Below, piece after piece: positions 35,067 to 43,573 of a stretch of 64,000 bases of DNA; positions within the stretch are counted from its first letter, which is position 1; the number at the start of each line of letters is the position of its first letter. This DNA comes from Gephyromycinifex aptenodytis. GTDB lineage: Bacteria > Actinomycetota > Actinomycetes > Actinomycetales > Dermatophilaceae. A program made the translations under genes and the position numbers. The DNA lies in the NCBI RefSeq assembly GCF_012277275.1, contig NZ_CP051155.1, positions 1,798,001 through 1,862,000 on the forward strand, in the 5' to 3' direction. The notes below the pieces were generated by a model. The model did not search any database. It was given only the letters and a program-made list of their open reading frames with translations, and was not told where the DNA came from.

Positions 35067-37330
35067 TGAGCGACGCGCGCGCATGCCTGGAGACTGGCTG
35101 CCCCGGGCACTACCTCGACGGCTACTGCGACTGGTGCGGCTCCCCGGAACCCGCTGCGGCCACTGCGCCCGCCCCGACCGCCACCGCCGATGTCGGAGCG
35201 GGCAGCAGCACCGGCGCGGCACAGGAAGACATCTCGGCGCTGCAGTCCCACCGGGCCGTGGCCACGCCGCGCCCCGGCGGCGCCCCGACCCGCGCCACCG
35301 CCATCGGTTCGGCGCGGGCGACCGGTGTGCGGCGCCAGGTTCGTGAGAGTCGCTGGTTGCGTCGCTCCAGCCTTGGCGCAGGGCTGACCCAGGTTCCACC
35401 GGCACCCCGGATCGACCCGAGGGCTGCGGTGATGAGCGATCCCCGCGTGCCTGAAGACAAACGCAATTGCCCCAGTTGCGGCGCACCCGTGGGCCGCTCC
35501 CACGATGAGTCACCAGGGCGCGAACAGGGTTACTGCCCCAAATGTCGCAACCCGTTCTCCTTCACCCCCAAGCTCTCCGCCGGGGACCTCGTCGCCGGAC
35601 AGTACGAAGTGGTCGGCTGTCTCGCCCACGGCGGGCTGGGATGGATCTACCTGGCCCGCGACCGCAACGTCTCAAACCGCTGGGTCGTACTCAAGGGCCT
35701 GCTCAACGCCGGGGACGCCGACGCGGTCGCCGCTGCCGTGGCCGAGCAGCAGTTCCTCGCCCAAGTCGAGCATCCCCTCATCGTCGAGGTGTACAACGTC
35801 GTCACGCACGAGGGCGCGGCGTACACAGTGATGGAGTACGTCGGCGGCGTCTCGCTCAAACAGATCCTCAAGGACCGGCTCGCCGCCAAGGGCAGCTACG
35901 ACCCGCTGCCGATTGAGCACGCTCTGGCCTACATCATCGAGATCCTGCCGGCCTTCTCCTATCTGCACGACCACGGCCTGCTCTACTGCGACTTCAAGCC
36001 CGACAACCTGATCCAGGAAGGTGACGGCGTCAAGCTCATCGACCTGGGCGGGGTACGCCGGATCGACGACCTGGATTCCCCGATCTACGGCACGATCGGC
36101 TACCAGGCTCCCGAGGTGGCGGAGCAGGGGCCCTCGATCCCTGGCGACATCTACACCATCGGGCGCACCCTGGTCGTGCTGACCACGGAGTTCCGGGGCT
36201 ACCAAAGCCGCTACGTCGATTCGTTGCCACCGATCAGCGAGACGCCCGCGTTCCGGGAGAACGACGCCTTCTACCGGCTGGTGGCCAAGGCCTGCGCGCC
36301 CGACCCGGCCGACCGATTCGCCACCATCGAGGAACTGCGCGGACAGGCGATGGGCGTGCTGCGCCAGGCCGTCGCCGACCGCCGCGGATCGGGAGCAGCC
36401 ACCCAGACGGCCGCCAGCTACCACTTCGACGTTCCGATCGTGGCCGGTGAGACGTTCGACTGGTGGGAGCTGCCGGCCATGAAGCCCGACGAGTCGGACT
36501 CGATGAACACCTGGCTGCGCAGCCTGCAGGAGCAAGACCCGCAGGCGCGCCTGACGGCCTTGCGAAACGCACCCGAGATCACCCCCGAAGTCGTCTTGGA
36601 GATGGGTCGCACGGCCCTTCGAGCCGGGCGCCCGGAACTGGTCGCACAATCCTCAGACGCGCTGCTCTCGCACGACCCGTGGGATTGGCGAGCCGTCTGG
36701 CTACTCGGTATCGACGCGCTCGCCCGAGGCGATACCGCCACGGCGACCGACTCCTTCGCGGCCGTCTACCACCAGGTTCCCGGGGAGCTTGCGCCCCGAC
36801 TCGGTCTCGCGCTCTCGGCGGAAACCGCCGGTCAGAACGAATTGGCCGAGATCTCGTACCTGACCTGTCTACGTACCGACGCGGGCTATGTCGTGGCGTC
36901 CGCCTTCGGCCTGGCCCGGGTGCGCGCCGCCCGGGGCGACCACCGCGGGGCGCTGAACGCGATCGAACTCGTCCCGCCGACCAGCGGGGCATACCCGCGA
37001 GCGCGCTGGCTGCGGGCGGACTTGATGACCCGCCTCGACGGGGGCCTGCCGACGCTCGTGGAGTCGTTACGCAGCATTTCCACGCTGGTCCTGGAGCCGC
37101 GAGCGCGCGCTACCTTCACGGTGCACGTCCTGGAACGTGCCTTGAGCGAGGTGCTCCGCAAGGGCCCCGCCACGGGAGTGAAGCTGGAGGGAGTGCCCGC
37201 TGACGAGCCGCATCTGCGGCAGGCGCTGGAACGCGCTTACCGCACCCTTGCCGACTTGACGACAGATTCGGCCGAGCGTCATGACCTGGTCGATAAGGCC
37301 AACGCCATCCGTCCTTGGAGTTTCACATGA
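35066..37330 (+). CDS. pknG: Ser/Thr protein kinase PknG
   Basis: A 754-residue cytosolic kinase with the PknG architecture. An N-terminal zinc ribbon (CPGHYLDGYCDWCG) is followed by the rubredoxin-like motif (CPSCGAPVG and CPKC, residues ~134-168). The kinase domain (~175-435) has LAHGGLGWIYLARDR as glycine loop, VVLKG as the ATP lysine, YCDFKPDNLI as catalytic loop (non-RD) and LIDLGGVR in place of DFG. A TPR-like helical domain fills the rest (FGLARVRAARGD). In mycobacteria PknG phosphorylates the FHA protein GarA to control glutamate and TCA metabolism. No garA is in this window, but an FHA protein is encoded three genes downstream. GGAGG precedes the ATG. Confidence 0.93.
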   Translation: MSDARACLETGCPGHYLDGYCDWCGSPEPAAATAPAPTATADVGAGSSTGAAQEDISALQSHRAVATPRPGGAPTRATAIGSARATGVRRQVRESRWLRRSSLGAGLTQVPPAPRIDPRAAVMSDPRVPEDKRNCPSCGAPVGRSHDESPGREQGYCPKCRNPFSFTPKLSAGDLVAGQYEVVGCLAHGGLGWIYLARDRNVSNRWVVLKGLLNAGDADAVAAAVAEQQFLAQVEHPLIVEVYNVVTHEGAAYTVMEYVGGVSLKQILKDRLAAKGSYDPLPIEHALAYIIEILPAFSYLHDHGLLYCDFKPDNLIQEGDGVKLIDLGGVRRIDDLDSPIYGTIGYQAPEVAEQGPSIPGDIYTIGRTLVVLTTEFRGYQSRYVDSLPPISETPAFRENDAFYRLVAKACAPDPADRFATIEELRGQAMGVLRQAVADRRGSGAATQTAASYHFDVPIVAGETFDWWELPAMKPDESDSMNTWLRSLQEQDPQARLTALRNAPEITPEVVLEMGRTALRAGRPELVAQSSDALLSHDPWDWRAVWLLGIDALARGDTATATDSFAAVYHQVPGELAPRLGLALSAETAGQNELAEISYLTCLRTDAGYVVASAFGLARVRAARGDHRGALNAIELVPPTSGAYPRARWLRADLMTRLDGGLPTLVESLRSISTLVLEPRARATFTVHVLERALSEVLRKGPATGVKLEGVPADEPHLRQALERAYRTLADLTTDSAERHDLVDKANAIRPWSFT

Positions 37331-39036
37331 GCCAACAGACCCCTCCCCCCGGCGAGACTCCCGCACAGGACCCTCGCCCTGATGCCCCCGAGCACGGCCT
37401 GACCTTGTCGGCGCCGTCGCTGGCGCCCCGCACCCGTGGCGAGAGGGACGGTAGCGCCGGGGTCGACGCCGCTGGGACAGCGGCCGCGGCTGAGTCCGAG
37501 GTAGCGGGCTCCGTGGCGCCCGAGGGCACCGTTGCCCAGACTGAGACCCCACCGGCGCAGCCGACCGCCGCCGGGGCACAGGCCGAAGCTGCCACTGCCG
37601 ATGACGGTGAAGCAGCCAGGGCCGAGGGCGCCGCACAACCGCCTATCCGGTGCCAGACCTGTGCGGCGCTGGTCGAAGATCATCCTTTCTGTGAACAGTG
37701 CGGGGCGTCTCTGCACGTCGGCGACCAAGCAGGCACAGCAGTTCCAGCGGCGGCGCCCACACCGGCGGCCCCGCCTAAGACCGGCCGGGACCAAGGCGGG
37801 CTGCTCGTACTCGGCGCCGACCCCGGCACGCTTACCCCCTTGTCCCAGGCGATCCCCGAGGCGGCACCGGCCGGTGAGCCGTGCCCGCAGTGCGGCGGCT
37901 CGTTCGCGGACGGCTACTGCGAGAACTGCGGCGCCCCCCAGCCAGATCCGCGCGCTCACCAGGAAAGCAACCCGGCCCCCTGGGTGGCCGGAGTGTGCGA
38001 CATCGGGGTCCGGCACTCAGGTAACCAGGACGCAATGGCCCTGGACGTCTTCGAGGGCGCACGCGCTGCGCTGATCGTCTGCGACGGCGTCTCCAGCGCA
38101 GCCCGCTCCGAAGAGGCCAGCCAAGCTGCCGCTGATGCCGCCTTGGAGGTGCTGGCCGGTGCCACCTCCCGCGGATTGGGGGTGGCCCCTGGTGTCGTCC
38201 CCGCGCTGAGCGCGCGATTGACGGCCGCGACGGACGCGGCTGCGCAGGCAGTCGCGCACATCACCGGCGACGTCCCGCACAGTGACATCACCTCGGCCAG
38301 CAACCCCTCGTGCACGTTCGTGGCTGCCGTCATCGAAGGTGATGAGGTCGTGGTCGGTTCCGTCGGCGACAGCCGCGCCTATTGGCTGCCAGATGCCGGC
38401 GAGCCGATGCGCCTGACCACCGACGACTCCTGGGCCGAGGAGCAGATTCGGTTGGGCGCCAGCCGCGCCGAGGCCGAACGCGGACCGCAGGCGCACACCA
38501 TCACCCGTTGGCTCGGTGTGGATGCCCCCGATCACACCCCGGTCACCACTGCACTCACCCCGGATCGCCCCGGTTGGCTGCTGCTGTGTTCGGACGGACT
38601 CTGGAACTACGCCAGCGAGCCGCAAGCATTGGCCGAGGTGTTCCGTGAGGTCTGCCGCGCCACCGGGGCCGCCCATGCCGACCTCGCCAGCACAGCTGCG
38701 GGCACCCGTGACGCCGCCGGCACCGACCTCTCCAGCGGCGCTGTCGCTGCGGAGATGGCTGCCTCCGACGTTGCTGACCAAGACAACCCGCCGTTGGCGC
38801 TGGCGCGCGGCCTAGTCGACTGGGCCAACGCCCAGGGCGGGCACGACAACATCACCGTCGCACTGGCCCGGCTGGGCGACGCCGGCGCGCGCGAGACTCG
38901 GCCGGCGGCGCAGGAAGGTGAGAGGGTCATCGGTGAGGAGGATCCGCTCGGCACCAACCCCACCATCGTCATCTCCGAGGCCGGATCCGACCCCACGGCA
39001 CCCACCGTCATCGAGCAGAATGCGAACCATGGCTGA
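37327..39036 (+). CDS. PP2C-family Ser/Thr phosphatase with two zinc ribbons
   Basis: A 569-residue protein. Residues 1-105 are low-complexity. Two four-Cys ribbons follow (CQTC with FCEQCGASL near 109-130; CPQCGGSFADGYCENCG near 186-203). The PP2C domain starts near 219, with DIGVRHSGNQDAM, IVCDGVSS, GSVGDSRAYW, LCSDGLWNY and GGHDNITV giving the metal-binding aspartates. It should reverse PknG phosphorylation. The start MSQQTPPP overlaps the kinase stop by 4 bp and has GGAG 6 bases upstream; a TTG four codons earlier is less likely. Confidence 0.9.
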   Translation: MSQQTPPPGETPAQDPRPDAPEHGLTLSAPSLAPRTRGERDGSAGVDAAGTAAAAESEVAGSVAPEGTVAQTETPPAQPTAAGAQAEAATADDGEAARAEGAAQPPIRCQTCAALVEDHPFCEQCGASLHVGDQAGTAVPAAAPTPAAPPKTGRDQGGLLVLGADPGTLTPLSQAIPEAAPAGEPCPQCGGSFADGYCENCGAPQPDPRAHQESNPAPWVAGVCDIGVRHSGNQDAMALDVFEGARAALIVCDGVSSAARSEEASQAAADAALEVLAGATSRGLGVAPGVVPALSARLTAATDAAAQAVAHITGDVPHSDITSASNPSCTFVAAVIEGDEVVVGSVGDSRAYWLPDAGEPMRLTTDDSWAEEQIRLGASRAEAERGPQAHTITRWLGVDAPDHTPVTTALTPDRPGWLLLCSDGLWNYASEPQALAEVFREVCRATGAAHADLASTAAGTRDAAGTDLSSGAVAAEMAASDVADQDNPPLALARGLVDWANAQGGHDNITVALARLGDAGARETRPAAQEGERVIGEEDPLGTNPTIVISEAGSDPTAPTVIEQNANHG

Positions 39037-40306
39037 CTTCTCCTGCGCCGTCTACCAGAACGAGTTCCTGCCCAGTGGCGGCACCGATGTCCATGCCATC
39101 GTCTCGGTGACCTGCTCCGGCGCGGGCGGCGCGGGCCAGGGTATCTCCGGGGAAGCCGGCGAGATCATCGTCATCGACACCTCCGGTTCGATGGAGGCAG
39201 CGGGGGTGCGCGCGGCCCAGTACGCCGCTGCCGCCGCGCTGGATCAGATCCTGGACGGGGTCTGGTTCGCTGTCGTAGCGGGCAACCACCAGGCGCGGTT
39301 GTGTTACCCCGACGGGTACACGGCTGCAATGGTGCCGATGTCGCCCCAGACCCGGCTGGCCGCCAAGCGTTCCCTCGGCCAGCTCTACGCCGACGGTGGC
39401 ACCGCGATGGGCACCTGGCTGCTGGCCGCGGCGCAGTTGTTCGACACCGTGCCCTCCTTGACCCAGAAGCACGTCATTCTGCTCACCGACGGCGAGAACC
39501 AGCACGAGACCCCTGAGCAACTCACCAGCGCCATCAATTCAGTTCGTGGCCGGTTCCAAGCCGATTGCCGCGGCCTGGGCGCGGCCTGGCAGGTCGATGA
39601 GGTGCGCCGGATCGCCCAGGCCCTGCTCGGCACGGTCGACCTCATCCCACGCCGCGAAGACATGGCAGCCGAGTTCGAATCACTGATGCGCACCTCCATG
39701 GGGCGCGGGGTAGCCGAGGCCTCGCTGCAGGTCTGGGCGCCGCAGGGCGCCGAAATCCTCTTCGTGCGTCAGGTCTCCCCCAACCTTGAAGACATGACCT
39801 CCCGTCGGCAGCAGGTCAACCCGCTCACCGGCGCCTACCCCACCGGCTCCTGGGGAGATGAGACCCGCGAATATCACGTCGCAGTTCGTCTGCCCGCCAA
39901 AGTCGTCGGCGCCGAACAGCTCGCGGCACGGGTCCAGCTCGTGGTGGGTGGTCAGCAGGTCACTCAAGGCCTGGTGAAAGCGAAATGGTCCGCCGACGAC
40001 AGCCTGACCGCCCGGATCAGCCCCGAGGTCGCTCACTACACCGGGCAGACGGAGCTCGCCTCGGCGATCCAGGAGGGCCTGGCCGCGAAGTCCATCGGTG
40101 ACGACATCACCGCCACCACCAAACTCGGCCGGGCCGTGCAACTGGCGCAGCAGACCGGGGACGAGGCGGCAACCGACCGGCTCCGGCGCGTCGTCGACAT
40201 CGAGGACGCAGGCACCGGACGGGTGCGACTCAAGCGCAGCGTCGACCGCCTCGATGAGATGGCACTGGACACCGCCTCCACGAAAACCACCCGGGTCAAA
40301 CGATGA
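39029..40306 (+). CDS. VWA-domain protein (TerY-like)
   Basis: A 425-residue soluble protein with a von Willebrand A domain at about residues 38-230. The MIDAS is complete: VIDTSGSM (DxSxS), GGTAMG (Thr) and LLTDGENQ (Asp). The C-terminal part has a beta-rich segment (TREYHVAVRLPAKVVG) and a helical end. VWA proteins encoded beside a kinase and a PP2C phosphatase form the TerY-type triad of tellurite/stress operons, where they are thought to scaffold complexes. The start overlaps the phosphatase stop by 8 bp, the longest overlap in this operon. Confidence 0.88.
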   Translation: MADFSCAVYQNEFLPSGGTDVHAIVSVTCSGAGGAGQGISGEAGEIIVIDTSGSMEAAGVRAAQYAAAAALDQILDGVWFAVVAGNHQARLCYPDGYTAAMVPMSPQTRLAAKRSLGQLYADGGTAMGTWLLAAAQLFDTVPSLTQKHVILLTDGENQHETPEQLTSAINSVRGRFQADCRGLGAAWQVDEVRRIAQALLGTVDLIPRREDMAAEFESLMRTSMGRGVAEASLQVWAPQGAEILFVRQVSPNLEDMTSRRQQVNPLTGAYPTGSWGDETREYHVAVRLPAKVVGAEQLAARVQLVVGGQQVTQGLVKAKWSADDSLTARISPEVAHYTGQTELASAIQEGLAAKSIGDDITATTKLGRAVQLAQQTGDEAATDRLRRVVDIEDAGTGRVRLKRSVDRLDEMALDTASTKTTRVKR

Positions 40307-41487
40307 GCAGCACCTGCCCAGCGGGGCATGTCAGCGCTTCCAGCGACTACTGCGACACCTGCGGCTCGCCGATGAACGCCACGGCCCCGCCTGCGCCCAG
40401 CGCACCCTCGGCGCCGCAGCCCGACCCGACCCCGACGCAGCAGGAAAGTCTCGCAGCCACGCAGGAATGCCCTAACTGCCGCGCCATCAACCGGGCCAGT
40501 GATCTGTTCTGCGAGGTGTGCGGGTACGACTTCACCACCGGAGTGATGCCCCGGCCACCCGAAGGGGAGCCGTCCTTCCTCGATCTCGACCTGCCCGTGC
40601 CTACGCCTGAACCTGGCCCGTACGACCCGGCAGACCTGCCGTTGGACCAAGCTGGCCAAACCGATCCGATGGCAGCCGAGCCCACCTCGGCTGCGCAAGC
40701 CGAAGCCCCCGACCCGGACGAACCGGCGCAGATTCCAGTGCAGGATCCGCCGGAACCGGGCGCTGCCGAGGCTTCCCCGGGCAGTTCGGCACTGCCCCCG
40801 CCGCCGAGCCCCGCCCCGATCGAGGAGTCGTTGCCCGACTCCGAGGTCGAAGAGCCCGAGGACCCTTCCCTGGATCAGGCGCAACCCGTCCTCGCGCCTG
40901 CGACTGAGCCGAGGTCCGCTGCCGAGTCGGAGCCGCCCTACCCGGCGGTGGAGCTGCCGAGCTCGGCCAGCTCTGCCGATTCCGAGACGGCCAGCCCTGC
41001 GGAGCCGCAGCAGCCCAGCCAGTCGCGCGTCAGTGCTAAACCGGTCAACCGGCCGCCCTCACGCGAGGTGGCCGGGGACTGGGTGGTGGAGATCTGGATC
41101 GATCCGCAGTGGTACGCGGTTCAAGACAGTTCCGAGGCCTGCCCTTCGCCTGCACCCCCTGACATCGTGCGGCTCACCGGCTCCCATGCCCTCATCGGGC
41201 GACGTTCCTCCTCGCGCGGGGTCACCCCGGACATCGATTGCGGCATCGACACCGGAGTGAGTCGCCGCCAGGCGCTCTTGGCCGGTGACGGTCGGCGGTG
41301 GTGGATCGAAGATCTGGAATCCGCCAATGGCACCTATATCGGTGCTGCGGCCGGGCCATTGCCGACGACGCCGCTGGAGGCCGGGCGCCGCGTCGAGATC
41401 GACGCCGATGACCGGGTCTACGTCGGCGCCTGGACCCGGTTGGTGGTGCGCCCGGCGACAGAGTCTGAGATCGCCGGACTCGGGTGA
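40303..41487 (+). CDS. Zinc-ribbon and FHA-domain protein
   Basis: A 394-residue protein. Two zinc ribbons stand at the N-terminus (CPAGHVSASSDYCDTCGSPM and CPNC with FCEVCGYDF). A 170-residue Pro/Glu/Asp-rich linker leads to an FHA domain (~260-385): SHALIGRRSSSRG, DTGVSRRQALL, LESANGTYIGA. FHA domains read phosphothreonine, so this is the likely reader or substrate of PknG. The usual SxxH is SRRQ, with Gln replacing His, a known variant. Threonines occur at the N-terminus near the ribbons as possible targets. It overlaps the VWA stop by 4 bp. Confidence 0.88.
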   Translation: MSSTCPAGHVSASSDYCDTCGSPMNATAPPAPSAPSAPQPDPTPTQQESLAATQECPNCRAINRASDLFCEVCGYDFTTGVMPRPPEGEPSFLDLDLPVPTPEPGPYDPADLPLDQAGQTDPMAAEPTSAAQAEAPDPDEPAQIPVQDPPEPGAAEASPGSSALPPPPSPAPIEESLPDSEVEEPEDPSLDQAQPVLAPATEPRSAAESEPPYPAVELPSSASSADSETASPAEPQQPSQSRVSAKPVNRPPSREVAGDWVVEIWIDPQWYAVQDSSEACPSPAPPDIVRLTGSHALIGRRSSSRGVTPDIDCGIDTGVSRRQALLAGDGRRWWIEDLESANGTYIGAAAGPLPTTPLEAGRRVEIDADDRVYVGAWTRLVVRPATESEIAGLG

Positions 41488-42503
41488 GTTCGGCTTCGCG
41501 AGCCCCTAAGCGCGCGCGGATCCCGCTGCTGTCCGTGCTGGCCGGGGTAGGTCTCCTCGGTGCGGCGGCCTCCTTCCTGGACGCCCCCGGTGTGGTGCCG
41601 CTGTTCCAAGCCCTTGCGCCCACCGTGGGGGCAGTCGGATTGCTCGTCGTCGCGGCGGCCGCTGTCGGCAGGAGGTGGTGGACGGCGTTGGCCGCGGCAC
41701 TGGCCAGCGCAACCCTCATCGCCCCCGTAGTGGCGTTGCCGCCACCGCCCGCAAGCACGACCGGCCCGCGGCTGTCGGTCTTGGCGATCAACACCCTGTA
41801 CGGCGGCGCCGACGCCCAACGCATCGTGGACCTGGTCCGAGAGCGCAGGGTCGATGTTCTGGTGCTGACCGAGATTCACACCCCGCTCTGGGATCGGTTG
41901 ACCCAGCACGGTCTGGCGCGCAGCCTCCCGTATGCCACCGGCCGCAGCGGCGGCGCGGGCGGCACCATCATCGCCACCGCTGAGCCGGTTCGTTGCGTGG
42001 ATCTACCCGAGTCTGCTCGGTGTGGGCAGGTGGTCACCCGCCCGCGCAACGGTTACGCCGGCCGGGACGCCAGCGGGGACTACAGCTTCGACATGCCGAC
42101 GGTGCGGCTGGCTGACGGCACCCTGCTGCGCGGGGTTCACGCCTGGTCCCCGCGGTTGGCGCCGTTGGAGCGATGGCACTCCCAGCAGTCAGACCTGGCG
42201 GATTGGGTGGGGGCGCACGCCGATGAACCACGACTGGTGATGGCCGGCGATTTCAACGGCAGCATGTCTCACCCTTCCTTCCGCGCCGTGGCGCGCGGGT
42301 TCGACCACTCCCCGCGCGGGATGCTGCCGTGGGTTCGCACGTGGCCGCGCTCCCCACAGGCCCCCGGGATCCCGTTCGTGCAGATCGACCACGTTCTGGC
42401 GCGCGGCTGGAAAGCGGTGGACCAAGCGGTGCTGCGCGTCGAGGGTTCGGATCATGACGCCGTGTGGTCGCTGTTGGAACGCACGCCACCCCGAAGCGAT
42501 TAG
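41484..42503 (+). CDS. Membrane-anchored endonuclease/exonuclease/phosphatase (EEP) family protein
   Basis: A 339-residue protein. Three N-terminal hydrophobic helices (residues ~14-95) anchor an extracytoplasmic EEP domain. The metal and catalytic residues are in SVLAINTLYGG, VLTEIHTPLWD (Glu), AGDFNGSMSHPSFR (Asp, Asn), QIDHVLARG (Asp-His) and GSDHDAVW (final His). Topology relates it to extracellular nucleases or phosphodiesterases; the substrate is unknown. A GTG overlapping the FHA stop (GTGA) makes it the last gene of the operon, though it may be a passenger. Confidence 0.85.
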   Translation: MSSASRAPKRARIPLLSVLAGVGLLGAAASFLDAPGVVPLFQALAPTVGAVGLLVVAAAAVGRRWWTALAAALASATLIAPVVALPPPPASTTGPRLSVLAINTLYGGADAQRIVDLVRERRVDVLVLTEIHTPLWDRLTQHGLARSLPYATGRSGGAGGTIIATAEPVRCVDLPESARCGQVVTRPRNGYAGRDASGDYSFDMPTVRLADGTLLRGVHAWSPRLAPLERWHSQQSDLADWVGAHADEPRLVMAGDFNGSMSHPSFRAVARGFDHSPRGMLPWVRTWPRSPQAPGIPFVQIDHVLARGWKAVDQAVLRVEGSDHDAVWSLLERTPPRSD

Positions 42504-42592
42504 CCCGACCTTCACCTGCGGAGTCGGCCCGGCTGCGCGAGTGCGCGCAAGGCAGACAGCGCAGCCACCCGGCGGCCTGGACCAGGGGGGGG

Positions 42593-43255
42593 TCAGCCGA
42601 AGGTGACCTCACCCTTGCTCATGTCGCGGCCTTTGAGGCGCAGCAGGCAGTCCCAGGCGATGACGCTGCCGTCATCGGTCTCGATCTCCCTGGCGACCCG
42701 GCCGGAACGTTCGACGATGAGGCTGCCGGAAGAGATGTAGTCCTGCAGGTCCTCCTCCACGTCTGCCGCGGTGTAAAGAACCGACTCGTTCTGCGGGCCG
42801 CCATACCCCTCGCTCAAGTTCGTCGTATCGTGCCCGACAACCAGCAGCGTGCCGCCGGGGGCCAGCGCGCGCGCCGCGGCACGCATCGCAGGAGTGCGCT
42901 CGTACTCCGGTAGGTGCAGATAACACACCAGCACCGCGTCGAACGCTGAGCGCGGCAGCTCGGCCGAGCTGGCATCCTGGCACTGCCAGGTGATGTCGAG
43001 TTCGCGCTGATACTCCTGAGCGGCCTTCTCGGCCAAGGACCGTGCCCGATCGAGGGCGACCTGGGAGAAGTCCAGCGCGGTGACACGCCAGCCTTCGCTG
43101 GCAAGCCAGATCGCATTGCGGCCTTCGCCTGAGCCCAGATCCAACGCGGTCGAGGGCATGAGGGTGCCGAGTTCCTGCACGACCCAGCGGTTCGGGTCAC
43201 TTCCCCACACCAGGTTTTCAGCTCGGTATCGCTCGTCCCACGTTTTCGCGTCCAT
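42593..43255 (-). CDS. Class I SAM-dependent methyltransferase
   Basis: A 220-residue methyltransferase. Motif I is ALDLGSGEGRNAIWLA near residue 38, motif II region is VTALDFSQVAL, and AFDAVLVCYLH and ALAPGGTLLVVGHD complete the Rossmann set. The opening WDERYRAENLVWGSDPNRWV is typical of the TehB-like thiopurine/tellurite methyltransferase branch, which is interesting beside a TelA operon, but the substrate cannot be assigned. It is convergent with the EEP gene. Confidence 0.85.
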   Translation of the reverse strand: MDAKTWDERYRAENLVWGSDPNRWVVQELGTLMPSTALDLGSGEGRNAIWLASEGWRVTALDFSQVALDRARSLAEKAAQEYQRELDITWQCQDASSAELPRSAFDAVLVCYLHLPEYERTPAMRAAARALAPGGTLLVVGHDTTNLSEGYGGPQNESVLYTAADVEEDLQDYISSGSLIVERSGRVAREIETDDGSVIAWDCLLRLKGRDMSKGEVTFG

Positions 43256-43573
43256 CGTCGTCCTATCGTCGCTGGGCCCTCTGGGGGAACTGCCTTCCCG
43301 ACAGTGTCACGTATGCGCCAAGGCGATGCACCATGAGACGACCGTCACGTCAAACCCGAATTAATCGGTAATGCAAAGAAATTGGCTTAATTGTCCCAGA
43401 GGAACCGCGCCCTAGCAGGACTTTGGTCCTCACGCTACTTAGAGACACTGGTTCATCATTGAAGGGTCACGGTCGAATGGCCGTTCTGTCGACTTGCCCT
43501 GGGGGGATGAGGTCGGCGCAGGAGTCCGCAGGCTCCACCATGTCCCCCCTGACCCGTCACCTGGAGACAACGC
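43256..43573. other. cydA upstream region
   Basis: This 318-bp region separates the divergent methyltransferase and cydA genes. It has an AT-rich patch at about 43350-43395, unlike the rest of the window, and a short palindrome AGGAC-TTTG-GTCCT at 43417-43430. Both are candidates for the cydA promoter and operator. No gene is seen. Confidence 0.5.
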
